From: Vespula vulgaris
Lineage: Eukaryota; Arthropoda; Insecta; Hymenoptera; Vespidae
Assembly (NCBI RefSeq): GCF_905475345.1
Contig: NC_066586.1
Span: 13,704,400-13,768,399, forward strand
DNA length: 64,000 nucleotides
Direction: 5' to 3'
The notes below the pieces were generated by a model that saw only the letters and a list, made by a program, of their open reading frames with translations, was not told the DNA's origin and ran no database searches. A program made the translations under genes and the position numbers. This document shows positions 16,823 through 31,642 of this stretch, in pieces (the first letter of the stretch is position 1; every line of letters starts with the position of its first letter).

Positions 16823-19800
16823 GTGAGTACAACGTTATCTAGCTGCTAATGCTCTCTCTCTCTCTCTCTCTTTCTAACCATCTATCTATCTCTATCTATC
16901 TTTCTCTTTAACTTCGTCCGGAGACTGGAAACTTTCAGGAAACAATCGTCTTCTTTATTAACGATCGAGCCACTCGGACATCTTCTAGTCTCATCTTCGT
17001 ACATAGTTCTGAAACAGGAGAGGCGGAGCGAGAGGGAGGGAACGGGTGAAGAGAAGAAAAAGAAAAAACAAAAAAAAAGAGGAAAAGGAAGAAGAGGAAA
17101 GAGAGGGAAAAAAGGAGACGGAAGAAAGGAAAAGGAAGAAAATAACTTGCAAACGATATTGCGAGATTCGTAACGGAAAGTGTAAAGGACTAGATTCTTG
17201 AACGATAAATTATGGTTTCGCAACGAGTGCCCTACCTCAAAGAGCAGACCGTGACAGAGACATGCGAGAAGGGGTGACTTGGGTCTAGACGTACTAGCTA
17301 CCTACTGCAAAAAGCATCGCCGTCGACATTTTTAATGTCACACGAAGCAAGTGGGTACTTAGTACCTATTCTCTCGGAGGTAGTAAGCCCTCTCCCCCTA
17401 TCTGCCCCCCCTAATTCCCCCTATTCCCCACTCTCCTCCCTTCCTCCCTTCCTCCCTACCTACCTACCTACCTTTCTCCACCGTCTACCCACCCTTCAGA
17501 TATTACCCTTTGGAATAGCAGCAAAAATTATGGACAGCCGATAGGCCGGCAGCCGCTGCAGGGGTGCGTCTCATCCATTTAGGTCCATCACACATGACTG
17601 GATGGGGTGAGACTTATCCTGCAGAGGTTCTCACGTAGATTACGACCTTTTCCAAGCACTTTTAACGTTACTTTATCTTCCGAGAGATTCCTCCCCATAT
17701 ATCTCGCAATCTATAATAATACTGATACTGTGAACATGCATTTATTAATTTAAGTCGATTATAATAATTCTCTATTAGTCGGATCTTTCATTTTTCTTAA
17801 GAGAAAGAAGATCGAATCGATCCTCGATCGGTCTTCTTGACTCTTACGTTAGAATATTTTCGATAAGTGAGACGGATCAAAGTCGGAAAAAAAAGAAAAG
17901 GATAGAAGACTTAAGAAAAGGCAGATAGAAAAATAAGATCGTACTTTCGTACGTTCGCGAGTTTATTCGGGGGTTTGCTCTGTCCTTTCTTTCAGAGGGG
18001 TAGATTTATCGATTGTTGCCGGTCCACTGGTCCCCTTTCGTTGAACTAAACTCGGCATGCTTCGACCCACGTGACCCTTGTGCCTCGACGAACAAAATTT
18101 ACGATAGCAAACATCCTGAACGTGGCCCCACGCAATTATGACGGGAAAAAAAGGATCCGATTACATAACTGCTTGCCGTTAATGAAGCTTTTATTTATCA
18201 TATCTCTTCTCTCTTGTTTCATAGAATCAACGAGAGAGAAAGAGAGAGAGAGAGAAAAAAATTCTTTCACGTTGGAAAACTCGCTGTATATAACACATTA
18301 TACCTGCGGTATATACATATATACGTGTGTGTGTATGTACATGTGTTTGTGTTCGTATGCACGCACGCGCACACGTTCTATATATATATATATGTGTGTG
18401 TACATGTATACGTAGGTGGTAGACGCGAACTTGGACCAGTCGTTGACGTCGCGATTAATTTACGTCGCCAGGTGCAGTCTGGCTTAGAGGATTATCCGAG
18501 TGCATAATTGTAAAACGTCCGCACATTCGCGTACAGCCCTGTCATACGAAGTCGCATTAAGGTCGACGGCTGTAAACCAAGCACTGTGAACTCCGAGAAA
18601 CTTCCCTAACTCCTGTAACAAACTTCTACCCATCAAGCTCACCTATATGTTTCTACCTCGATGTAGAAAGCGTGCCATGTGTTACGTTATCGTGGATAAC
18701 GCACCTAGAAAAACTTCGATCGAAATTTCCTATAGAAATGTACCTCGTTTCTAAAGAAAACTATTCACTTGTCTATCTTAGCAAATAAATTTTTTCCTTT
18801 TTCGAAAAAAAAAGAAAAAAATAATTACAATCGACAAACAACATTCATTGATATCTATTCGATTGAACTCTGCCAGTAATGCCGGACAAATCTTATTTGC
18901 CTTTCTTTTTTATTTGTTTTAAATCCTATTCGTATTTACGTAACGTTTATTAACATTTTTAGCGACGAACGATTAGGTCGTAAAAATTATTTCATATAGG
19001 AATATTATTAGAGTGACAAGGTTCAATAACAGAATTATCAAAACTTATAAAAATGATAGATTATAGAATTTCTACGATTATCGAAATAATAATTATCAGA
19101 GTAATGTTCATTGAAAGCTATTTTTGTTTACTTATTATTACAAGACTACTAAGTAGATCCAAAATTATAACGAATAAAATGTTTTTCTTCGAGCACTCAT
19201 CGGATACATTAATCAGTATACATTTTCAAAGTTTCAAATATTTTTCGATGATGTAAAAAAAAAAAAAAAAAAAAAAGAGAGAGAGAGAATAAAAAGCCTG
19301 TATGAGAGAAACAGTATCGTATAGTAGCTTTTCTAAAAATAACATAATTAAATGAAGTATTTATTACGAGTATCGAGATTATTAAATGGTATAAATTTTG
19401 AAATGAGAGCAGAGAAATCGCACGCGTGCGAAGTGTGTGTAAGTGAGTGTCGGTGAATGTACCTACTATAACGTGCTATATATGTGTGTATATACACACA
19501 GCAAGAGGAATCTCACCCCTAGTGAAGCCGTATTACGGTCGTCGGGGGTAAACCACCCTGGCCTCTAGGAGCCGAGAGCGGGAGCCCGCAGGGGTACGCC
19601 ACGACAACCCCCGTAGCAACTCCTCAAAATCAACCGAACCCCCTTCTACTTTCCGCACACTCCGTCCTACTCCTCCTCCCCCTCCTTCTCCTCCTTTCTC
19701 CTTCCCGGACCCTTCTGGTCCATTCCGTAGACGTTCACGCAGCCAACACGAAAACTAGTCGACCAGGCTAGTTTCTCTTACGTTGTTACTACACTGTAGG

Positions 19801-19847
19801 AAATTCATTCTTCTCTATTCGAGATTTTACTTTATATTATATTATAT

Positions 19848-19879
<32 letters not shown>

Positions 19880-20778
19880 TGTATGTATGTATATAGATGT
19901 TTTAAGTTGGCCAATAAATAATGTCGGAATTTTCAATAAGTTTGATATCTAAATAAAAAATATTAGTATACTTTCTACTTGCATTTTTATTAGTATTTTG
20001 TATTGGTTTTATTTATTATTTCTATTAGTATTGGTTATTTAGATATAAAATATTGTAAATTACGACATTACTTACTGGTCAGTTAAATATACGCATATAT
20101 ATATGTATATATATTCGTGGTTTTAAGTTAGAATTACTTTGTCGTTTAAACTTTTCATTATATAGTTATAACTATTATTACTAAATATAATGACATATAT
20201 TCAAGAAAATAATAATAACAATCTAATGCAATAAAATAAATTAATAGTATCATCAATCATTTAGTATTAGCTACATTTTACGACTATTAGTTATATCTAA
20301 ATAATTAATATTAAAAATCCTTTCAAAACTCCAAAGAAATGATATTTCTTTTATTTTAGAATCGTACATTCATCTACATATTTATACATACATACAATAT
20401 ATACTATAAATACCATATTTTAATAACGAAATTTAAAATCGATTAGAAATCAAGCTAATCGATAAAAAAATCAATAAAAACTTATCTTCAACTTTTAAAT
20501 AACAAATTTTTTATATAAAGTCTAAAATACTTGAAAGATCTCTTAATAAAACAAAAAGATGTAAAACAGATAGTTTTCTTTTGGAATAAAAGAATACTAT
20601 ATAAATACAATTGAAAAATATGCATCCCCTTTTTGATGACAGCTACCGTAGTAGTCGCTTAAGTCTAAACTTTCGAACGCAATCACAGATCCCTACCATG
20701 TATGTACCATGCCAAGGTTCTTTGTACGAAGGGCAGTGTCGAGTGTATATATGAGGGGAGAGAGCGAAACAGAGAGAG

Positions 20779-20834
<56 letters not shown>

Positions 20835-22166
20835 CTAACACCATTATCTAATACACCCGAACGGCCATATGTGGTACCCCGGCTACGAGCCACTGTGCCA
20901 TTCTCAAAAACCTCTGGCATCGCGCGATTGGGGCTACTACCACCCCTTCGTTACCACCCTACTCTCTCTTATTTGTACGTCCAAGGACCTCCATTATGTC
21001 GGCGACACTAATCAAACGGTACCAACCAAGTACGCCTCTTTCCTCTTTTCAAAATAAACGTCGAAACAGGATTTTCTCGATTTTTTATTTTGATAACAGC
21101 ATGATCTTAGAACAGTGTAATTTATAGTAATTCATCTCGATTGAAAAAACGTTGCGAAACAGATGTCTTTTATTTCTTTCTTTTCTTTTTTTTAGTTTTT
21201 TCTTTTTTTTAAATCTCCGACAGAGAAATTAAATCGTAGAAATGTCATTCCGATAGAGCTGTCTTATTTCATTTTTAACGTGCTATTTTCTACTTCTCGA
21301 TAATTAATCTGGATAAACGCTTTCTAAATTTCGTTTATAATAAAGGAATGAAATAAAGCGAGTTTTAGGATAAAATCTCCATAGAAATCCTTTCATTTCT
21401 GCAGTGTCATAATTTATGGAGAAATTCTTTTATTCTTGTTTTCCTCTGAATAAAAATATTTGTACGTTTAAAGTCGTATGATATATGAAGTATTTCTATA
21501 TAATTTATTTACCGGTACGTTAACAATTCGAAGGATTACCATAATAGATGTCAACCAAATGGTGATAAAATTATTTCATTTTTGTTGAAACGTTTGAACG
21601 TGCTGTTTAATTATTTATGTCTTAAGAAGGAATATAGGATTATTTCTTTTTCGAATGGACAATCTTTCATAAATACAAATCTTTCAATAATCCTAGCAAA
21701 GGATAAATGGTAATAAATTATGTTTAGTGTCAAACGAAACTAATTCTAAATCGCGTATCTTTTAAAAGCCTAAGATAATTAAACCCTTACCAACGAGTAA
21801 ATATTTGGAAGTTTACTTATTCATTATTCTCAGTAAATCCCCGATAATGCTGAAACCTTGAAGTAAAAGCTTCAATAAGGAAAGGCTTAACCCTTTCCTT
21901 GTTGAAAGTAACCATAATTATGCATTGTATATTAAAAGGCGTAAAGCCATAATTATCGAACAAACTTCTATTTGAATTAAATAACTGGTCATTTTCCAAG
22001 AACAGGTTATCGAAAAATCATCATCAATCACGATCTGATTTGTTAAATAATTTTCAACGAAAATTATATATATATATATTTCATCCTATTTATAAATTTA
22101 TGGTTTTTTCTCGATAATATATGACATTCGTTCGAAACGAAATTCTCGTTATTGTTATTATTATTG

Positions 22167-22201
<35 letters not shown>

Positions 22202-25200
22202 TCAATCTAATTGATCGACAAATAAATTGTTAAAATATCATTGTACACGTTCCGATGGAAGAATTTTTTTGTTTATAAAAGAAAATATTTTTCAAGGAAA
22301 ATACGATTGGACACTTTCACCTTTTCTTAGTCCGAACGTTCTATCACTGATTAAAGTGTGAAAACTAACATTTAAAATCCGAGTTGGAAGGTCAGTTAAC
22401 AGGTAAGAATTCGAAATAGGTCGTCACGCCTCACTGTGCTGTCAACAAACCTATTCCACTGAGATCTTCGTAACAACCCGCACCGTGTGAAATCTTTGTA
22501 AACGTAACCTCCGGCAATGCGTGTCTAATTTTTTTTGAAATAAAACGTGAATTTCGTTGATCCTAAATATACCTGAACTCTTGACCCAATGACACAATTC
22601 TCATATTTAAACAAAAAAAAAAAAAAAAGAAAAAAGGAAATAAAATAATGTACGTAAACGTCGAATAAAATATAAACCTCTTTCTTCTTCCTCTTCCATG
22701 CGATTATTTAATATCTCGTAATATTATATTCAACGAATTACGTTTTAATTTTTTACCGATTAGTATAAGACTTCTACGAACAATCTTGAAACCTAACGTA
22801 TATAATTAGACGTCATAAAGTTTCTTAACCAATATATATGAAAATATCTTTTTCTTCGTTTCCTTCTACCGAAATTACCAAGTGGAAAAGCGTTTGAAAA
22901 ATATAGAAACTACAGTTAAAGTTTTGTTCATAAACTTCTTCGACCTCTGTGTTTATGACACCATCTGGTTTGTCGAAAAGACAAGCTTGTGGGTCAGTGG
23001 GTCTACCGAACGGACTTTCGGTCAAAGAATGAAAAGAGAATATTTATGTTCACCCAGCATTTATTCCTCTCAATCTCTCCTCTTTTCCCTTTTGCTCTTG
23101 TAACTAAACATTTTAAAGAGTGAAAAGAAAAGAGTGAGAGCTACTTGGTCTACGAAAGAACGTGGCGATGCGAAAAACGAAAGAAAAAGGAAACGTGTAT
23201 GATTCTTGACTCGTATTATAAAACTGTTCACTGTACGGTCAACGTAAAAGAAAAGCTTTCTCCGAGTATCATAAAATAAAATAAGAAACAGAATTCTGAG
23301 GAGACCCACTCAGAAGTACGACGCGTGTAAGTTGGCCGAAATTTTCGGTAAAATTTTACGACCTTTTGCTTAACCAAAACTCTACCTCTAGAATTACCTC
23401 TACCTCTATCTATACCTCTATCTCTAGCTCTATCTCCACTTCTTTCTATCTTTTTCTCTCTCTCTTTCTCTCTATGGCAAAAAGAACGTAACTCGGTAAC
23501 ATGCTTCTCTCTAACCCTATATCTATCTTTTTCTTACTTTCCAGTCAACTTTTCTCTCTTTCTCTCTCTCTCTCTTTCCATTTCTTCAACTGCCCCTCTT
23601 TTTCGCTATCTTTTCCTCTTTCTTTTTCTTCCTGTCCTTTCTATTTCTGACCAAGTTAATTTATGACGAGACGTACGCCCAGATTTACCCAAGCAAGTTG
23701 AAAAGCTCCTGTAAAATTTTACAACCGCGTGATTGAAGCGATTTTTCCTTTCCTACCTTTCTCTCTCTCTCTATTTTTCTTTCTTTTTTTCTTTCTTTCT
23801 TTCTTTCTCTTTCTCTTTCTCTTTCTCTTTCTCTTTCCCTCTTCTCTCTTTTCGCAAGAGTGAAACTATATGGCGCGTGGCTACTTCCAAAGTTACACGA
23901 ACTACTTCGTTGGTGGGAGGTAAAACTCTTAGGGAATGGCGCACGTCGAAATACCGAGGAAAATCTGCTGTTCAAGGAGAACTAAGAAACGACGAAAAAG
24001 AGTACAAAATGAGGACGACCCTTCCTCCTTTCTCTCTTACCAACTTTCCTCGACAATATCTTGACCTTGACACAGAATAGAATATCATTGTGTCTTATCT
24101 GAATGACATTTGAAGCAACGCATCGAAGGAATATTCGAAAATTCACACGTAGTCGTATTTAATCGTTTTGTCTCGATATATATTAAATTCTAAATAAATT
24201 AATCCCTACTTATGAATTAAAGAATTGAAATGAAAAAAAAAGAAAATTCGTTCCGTGTCGCGTGTAATCGAAAACTTTAAACGGAAACTTTAAACTTAAA
24301 ACGAAATGTTCAGGGAAAGTGTTACTTTTCTTTTTCTTTTTTATTGACGAATAAACGATACGAGAAAATGCAATGGTTGTCACTATTGCATCTTCTGTAA
24401 TAACGTTTGCTGCAATTTTTAAACTCTTTCCTATAAAATAACGATAGAACATGTGGCTTGGTTGTGCAATGCAATTCTTTTTTCTTTTTTTAGATTGCTT
24501 TGCAATTGGCTGATTAGATGTTTGAATTATTGTTAAAAAAAAAAAACAGAGACAAGAAGAAGATTAATAGAGATTATAAGAAAAAATTTAGTAAGATAAT
24601 GTCACACGATATATGAGCGTAGATTTGGCTGAAAATATGCGTTTAGTCATAACTGTTCCGTCATGAATCGTCGGGGAGCGAATAAAATGAAATAGTGATT
24701 GCGATAAATAAAAACGAAAAAAGAAAAAAATTGTTTAAAATCAACTTCTTCGTTATTCTTGTATATTTTCAATATTAATTGAACTCATTCGTTACATCGT
24801 ACATTTTATAGTTTCAATATTTATACTCTCTACCAAAAAGTATACTTGTAGTTCACAAAAAAAAATCGGCTAGATCATTTTTACATATTTATCAAACTCT
24901 AAAACGCGTATTTACCTTCTTTTCTTTCGAATTTGTCTACTTTATTTGAAACGTTTCTAAGAACAGTTTATTGATAATTTTCAGTATTTCAAGTGTCAAC
25001 GATGAAAATAATAAAATTTAGTATAAAAATATCATTTTCAGATTATTTCTGGATTGAAAGTATAAAAATAAATAAATAAATAAATAAATAGGAAAAAATA
25101 AGATAATGAAAGGATTAATTTAATGTGAAAATTGAAAATGACTCTTAAAAGAGAGAAAAGAAAATGTTTCGATAGAAAAGATTATAATCGTCGTAGAAGA

Positions 25201-25979
25201 AATGAATAAAAGACAACATAATAAATAAGAAAATGTAACGATCGTTGACTACATATTAAAATAATAAAACAAGAAAGCCGTTATAAATATCAAAAACGAG
25301 ACACGCGTGTACCAGAGAAAGGCGCGTGGCCGTACGGTATGCGGATCATATTTTACAAAAATATCTTAGACCTAACATAATCGTTAGACCTAACATAATG
25401 ACAAGGAAATTTAGAAATAGAAGAATAAAAGGTAAGGGAAGGGACACGCGCGTTCTACGTTATTCCATTCATTTTATGTGAAAGTGTCGTTCCACGCGAC
25501 CTGAAGAGGCCACCTGAGGTTTCTTTCGATTTTTTCTCCCACATGACCTTGACCATAAGAACATTTTATTTGCATTATTATTTATCATTCCTCGAAAGTT
25601 AATTACGACCGGTGTCAAGAAATTTCTCTTGGAATTATAAGCGATTTTTCTTCTTTTTTTGTTTGTTTTGTTTTTCTTTCTTTTACACTTTTTTTTTTCT
25701 TCTTTTTTGAAACATTTCATCGAACGAAGATATTGTTATTATCTTATCGAATTTTCCTTCGAGTTCTCTTGAAATTTATAAACGAGTGATAGAAAGTGAG
25801 GGTATTCGAAAGAAGAGCGAAATCAAGTTTTCTCCCACGTATGGTGAACGGAACAGCAGGTATAAGCAGGTAGGATCAGTGGTAATTGAGACGTCTTCAA
25901 ACGTCGAAAAAGAAACGTCATCGAGAATCCGAAGGTACGATCATGCGAAACCTTAGACTCTTTTCCTCTCTTTTACAAT

Positions 25980-26044
<65 letters not shown>

Positions 26045-26220
26045 TGATAATAATAACAGTATCCTGGTGAGTATCCACGTAGGATAAGAAGAACATAGTC
26101 TCTCTTCCGGTACATTCAATGGATACTCGAAGAGCAAAGCAGTGTTAACATTTAAAAAGTGTAACAATGATCTCTTAGGATCAAAAAAAATTTTCCTTCG
26201 TTGTCAGAATATTACCTAAG
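16823..26220. other. Intergenic spacer, no certain gene
   Basis: Contains a pre-miRNA-like hairpin (17556-17624), a GC-rich structured island (19500-19640), (GTAT)n (19850-19891), (GA)n (20777-20829) and long AT-rich unique DNA. A 16-bp direct duplication lies at 25366-25399 and a (CT)n run of about 59 nt at 25983-26041. Unique, GC-richer islands: 17230-17650, 18400-18730, 20630-21060, 22330-22560. Confidence 0.7.
25983..26041. repeat. (CT)n microsatellite
   Basis: About 59 nt of uninterrupted CT. Confidence 0.95.
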
Positions 26221-26339
26221 TAATATATATGCGTGAGGTTATTTTAAGAAAAAAATTGAATAAAGAAAAGAAAACTTTCATATTAATTTTCTATTAAAGA
26301 AAAGAAAAAAAAAACAGGAAACAAACTGTTTATTCTATC

Positions 26340-26360
26340 TCTTTTTCTTTGCTTACTGAC

Positions 26361-26403
<43 letters not shown>

Positions 26404-27065
26404 CTTTCTCTCTCTTTTTCTTTTTCTTCTTTCTTTCATTCAGTTAAGCGTGCTTTTCAATACGCGATTTTCCCAGCCTTGTAACGTAACCATGAATGAA
26501 TTCGATATCCAAAAATATGTGTGAGCTTATTTTAGAAACAAAATCAACGAATGAATACATAGGTATTAAATCTCTATTTGAAAAAAAAAGAAAAACGAAA
26601 TAAATAAAAGTATCTCTACTCTTTTTCTTTGTTTATTGTCTCTTTTTCTCTGCTTACTGATTACTCTTTCTCTCTTTCTCTTCTCTCTTTCATTCTATTC
26701 GGAGTGCTTTTCGAAACAAGGGAGAGGCGATTTTCACAGTCTTGCAACGTAGCCATGAATGAATTCGATTTTCAAAAATGTGTGCGAGGTTATCTTAGAA
26801 AAAAAAAGAAATAATAAAATAAAAGAGAATATAGGTATCGATACCTATCTAAAAAAAAAAAAAAGAAAGAAAAAGACGAAGAGAAAAAACGAAATAAATA
26901 AAAGTTCCTCTACTCTGTCTCTGTTTATTCTCTTTTTTTTTCTGCTTACTGACTACTCTTCCTCTCTCTCTCTCTTTCTCTCATTCTATTTGGCGCGCTT
27001 TTCGAAACACGGGAAACGCGATTTTCCCAGCCTTGCAACGAAGCCATGAATGAATTCGGTTTCCA
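26340..27065 (+). repeat. Three-copy tandem repeat, unit about 250-300 bp
   Basis: Aligned landmarks recur. TGCTTACTGA-type words start near 26353, 26653 and 26943. GCTTTTC followed by GCGATTTTC starts near 26451, 26705 and 26996. CATGAATGAATTCG follows in each copy. An A-rich segment with cgaaataaataaaag ends copies one and two. Length differences come from homopolymer and CT tracts. A weaker partial copy may start near 26225 (gtgaggttatttta). No protein is credible from it. Confidence 0.85.
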
Positions 27066-30000
27066 AGCATTGAAACCGCGATGAATGGAGAATACGAGAC
27101 GAAGGCGTTTTTACCAAACGATCCGTGGTGTCACAGTCGTGGTGTTGACGGTATTGGTGGTGATGGTGGTGATGGTAGTGGCGGTGGTGTTTGGTGACTC
27201 GACATAAATCACAGAAAATCTGCTTTATGCGCGCGAGGGCAAACACGGGAGCGGCGGACCCGCCTACCCACATCGGCCAAATTCACAATGGGGTGATGTT
27301 CAACCGAGGAAACGCAACTTTTCTCTCTCTCTCTCTCTCTCTCTCCTCCCTCTCCTCATCCTCCTTTTCACACCTCATAATAAGCGAGTCTTCCTTGTTG
27401 ATTCGTTTCTTCTTCTTCATCGCGAGCTCGAATTCCATCGAGAAAAGCGACAAAATACGAGATAAATCGAAGCTTGCTCAAGACGCCACACCTCCTTTTT
27501 CCTCGCACGAAAACTTTTCCTTTCGTTTTCTTTCTCATTGATAGATGTAACTATGAAATCGAGATCGAGATGGATCGTTTCGAAGAAATTTTCAAACTTC
27601 TTCTTTCATTATCCTCGAGCTAGCAATTATCTTCTATGTGCATTACGATAATAGACACACAGTGGATCGATCTAACGTGTTCGCACTCACAACAATTCGT
27701 AGAAATTCGTAAAACGTGAACGTATCCATTCGAACTATAATTCCAAGAGATTTCTAAACTTCAAAATCATCGAAATCATCCCTGTCTACGAACTGATTTT
27801 TCTTTAGCTCGATATACGTATGTTTCGTTTTTGAAACAACTAGTAAGTTATTTCCGTTTGGAAAACTTCGACTCTCGGTTCACGATAATACCACACCGGG
27901 GCTGCCGCACACTCTTTCTCTCTTACTCTCGAGCTATTCTCGTTTTTATATTTTTAGACGTTATACGTGACCTGTTGCCGTCTCTATTATTGAATCCTCG
28001 ATTCGAACGTAAAATGGAACCTCGGTAAATCTTGTTACTTATACGAGCTATCTAAACGATTGTCTTTAGCGCGTGAATTTTATGCGTTTTCCTAAACTGA
28101 AAAAAAAAAATAAAATAAATGCTCGTTAATTATCCTCTGGTAGGATTGCAAATACTTCAGTTCGATCTTATCGTGTAAAAAAGAAAAAGAAAAAGAAAAG
28201 ACCGCCGAAAAGAAAGAAAGAAAGAACACACAGAGAGAAAGAGAAAGAGAGAGAAGAAAAAGAATCCAAGAAAGAAGAAAAATCGTCGATGCGGAGAGAC
28301 TTTTATCTCGAGAGAGACCATTCCGGTCCGGAGACAGGAATCTAAAAGTTTCCTATCGGAAGTCGGCCGACGTTTGCCGAGACGAAAACCTCAACTGCTG
28401 TCGCCACGAAACCTCGTGCTTGCCAAACGCTGGACCGATGATGCTTAAAAATACAAATTCGACGAACAATGTAAGAAGCGTTATCGGCACCACAGGATAC
28501 CGACGTTCGCCGACGACGTTCTTGGCAGACACGTATCCTGGGGAGTAGAAGGGACTAACTTAGGCTCGTTCCAAAAAAAGAGAGAGAGAGAGAGAGAATG
28601 TGATTTTGAGAGAAGATCGGCTCTCATTATGGGTGCCAACCCCCCGCAGTTTGACCTCGAACGTCGCAGGAGTCCATTTTCTTCTGGAATTCGTCTGCTC
28701 GTTTCCCTTTTTCGAAAAAAAACTATAATGACCTCCACTAATATATCTACAGACGATTTTAGATTCGTCACGATTTCACCTAACGTTAGACTGCTCATCT
28801 ACGTATTAAATATTTCTTTAATCAAGTTTTGAACGATATATAAATATATTGATTATAAATATGTTAATTATATCGAGATGGATTGTATTAGATCATGCGG
28901 ATAAGAAAGAACTTTCTACGAACGTAGATTAGAAATATTTTTTTTTTTTTATTCATTTCATCGGAACTCTCTCATTAACTAAATTTTGATTCGTAGTCTA
29001 TCAGTCATTATCAATAGGAAGATTTCAAGGAGGTTGGCTTTTGCGGATGTTTATAGAACCAACAGTACGCCCACTCTGTGTCCCTCTTTACCTATCCTAT
29101 AAAACCTCAATTGTATTCTCTTAGGACTTTAAACCTTACTGACCGTGTGCCTTTGACAGGGCCGCAGCTGCAAGGACAGCCACGACTAATCGATTACCAC
29201 GAATCCTTAGCTATTGCATGAGAGAGGAAAAAAATATATCGATAATAACGTCATTGAGTATTAGCTTTACATTGATGTATCGTTACCGAACAAAAAAGGA
29301 AACTTATCGATCGAATTTCATCCAGAGAAAGATGACTTCAAAAAAAGATCTCGAAAATAAAACTTCGATACTACTAACAACATGTGCGCACGTGTGTGTG
29401 TGTGCGTGTGTGTGTGTGTGATTGAGAAATAGGAACGAGAAAAACAAAGACAAAAAAAAGGAAAAAAAAAGAAAAAACAAAAGAAACCTAACGATAGAAT
29501 TGAAAAAGAAATGATTTGGTTGATTAAAACTCAATATAAATTATGTTCGTTCGATCTAACGAAACATACTAAAAACTTGTCCACGTATCGTCATTACATT
29601 CCTGATAAATCACCTGTTTAAACGGCCATAATAAGACCCGCGGCGTAACAGGATCTCCCACCAAGCACGAACGACCCCCCACCATTGAACCCACCCATAT
29701 ATTTACCCGCTCTTGTCCTCTCTTTCCGCCTGAAAGCAAAAGCATCTCACCCTTCTCACCCTCTCGCCATCACTCTCTCTCTCTCTCTGTCACACACGCA
29801 TACTCTACATCTATCTATCTCTATCTCTATCTCACACTCTGCACGGTCGTCGTCGCAAATTTCAGCCATTTATCTGTCCGGTCCTCGACAATGAACGCGA
29901 GAGGAAGAAGAGGACTATGAGGAGGTCGCGCGACCATGTACGAAGAGCGAGAGATAGAGAGATAGATAGAGAAATAGAGGGAGAGAGAGAGAGAGAGTTT

Positions 30001-31280
30001 CCCCAATTTCGGGCTAACAGAGAGGCCGATTCGTTCCGGCTGTAATGCGTTTATAGCTGCGTGTCCGGTACACGTCCGTCACGGTTCCTTTCCACGGATC
30101 CGGAGCTGCTCGACGTGCTAAGGAGACCTAAAGACTCTGTTTTGTATGTGCTGGACCCCTGGAGAAGCAGTAGAAGAGAGAAAGAAATAGAAAGAAAAAG
30201 AGAAACTTCGTATCGCACGCCACGTTCCAACGATGATGATCGTCGACCTTCGCGTTCCGTGACTTGAAAACTTCACATTTTGTTAGGATTGCATGGGGTA
30301 TAGGTAAAATAGTTCCTTTCCGTTTCCGATCGATTAAAAAGAATAAGAAGAAAAAAAGATAGAAAGAAAAAAGAAAAAATAACAAATAAAAAAGGAAAGG
30401 AGAAAAAAATGAAAGAAAGAAAGAAAGAAATAATGCGAATAAAAATACGATTTCTTTAGGGAATCTAAGGAATATTCGTAGTCGAGTAGAGTTTCGAAAT
30501 CTCTGCCGTCGGGAGTTCGTAGTCAAAGTCGATACAAAGAGCGAGAGACAGAGAGAGAGAAATAAAGAAAGAAAGAGGAAAAAGAAAAAAGAAAAGAAAA
30601 TGCGAAAAAGGAGGTTTCGATCCTTCGATCGAACGGCGTTTGCCCCCTTCGCGTATAACCACGGATTGCTAGGGTTCTTTATGGGCAATCTATGGTGATG
30701 GAGATGATAGGCAACGAGATATACGTAAACCTGATTCTGGAGGATCTTCCGCGACCCTACTCGAGAAGAGTCGTGTGGCTGAAGCCTGCTATAAGAGTGA
30801 CTGTGAGAGAAAGAGAGATACATATGTATATGTATACATACATACATACACACACACATACATGTATATGTACTTCGATTCCCCAATAGTTTAACTTACG
30901 GCCGGATTTACTGGCGGAGATAGGAAAACCCCCGCGTATTGGCTGATAGACTCGCGACACCTACGCTCTATCTCTCTCTCTCTCTTTCTGAGGAAGATCT
31001 TCTCCAGCGATCCTCAAACTTTCCACGGAAACTCTGAATGCCAAAGGACGATATGTAGATATATATAGTTATGTGTGTATAGGTACGTATGTATATTCAA
31101 AAGGACGAAATGGTAAAAGAAGAATTTCTTAAGTGAAATAAAGGAGAATACTCGTACGAAGTTGTCGTACCTCGAACTTAGATTCGATGCTTTCCTTTGG
31201 ATTTAACTCGTCGTCCTCGATCCAAACCGCCAAGTTTCTTCTTTTTTTTGTCTCGAAAATAAAGAGAGAGATGAAAGATG

Positions 31281-31315
<35 letters not shown>

Positions 31316-31604
31316 GAAAGAAATAAAAGAGAATGAAGGATGAAAGTGTCGTAATTCGTAGCTTTACTCGAGTTCTTAAAAGATTAATTATCGAGGAGAG
31401 ACGAACGATGGTAAAGAGATACCTTTGGAAACGATCGAAATCTGACGCCAAGGACGGTGTGACATATACCTTTGGATGCATCGAACGGAAGCTTTTGCAT
31501 CGTCGAGGAAGCACCCCTGCTTCCGTGTGACAGTAGCAAAAGAGAAGAGTAAGAGGAAAAGAGAAAAAGAAGAGAACGTGAAGAGGGGCTTGGAGACACA
31601 GAGT

Positions 31605-31642
<38 letters not shown>

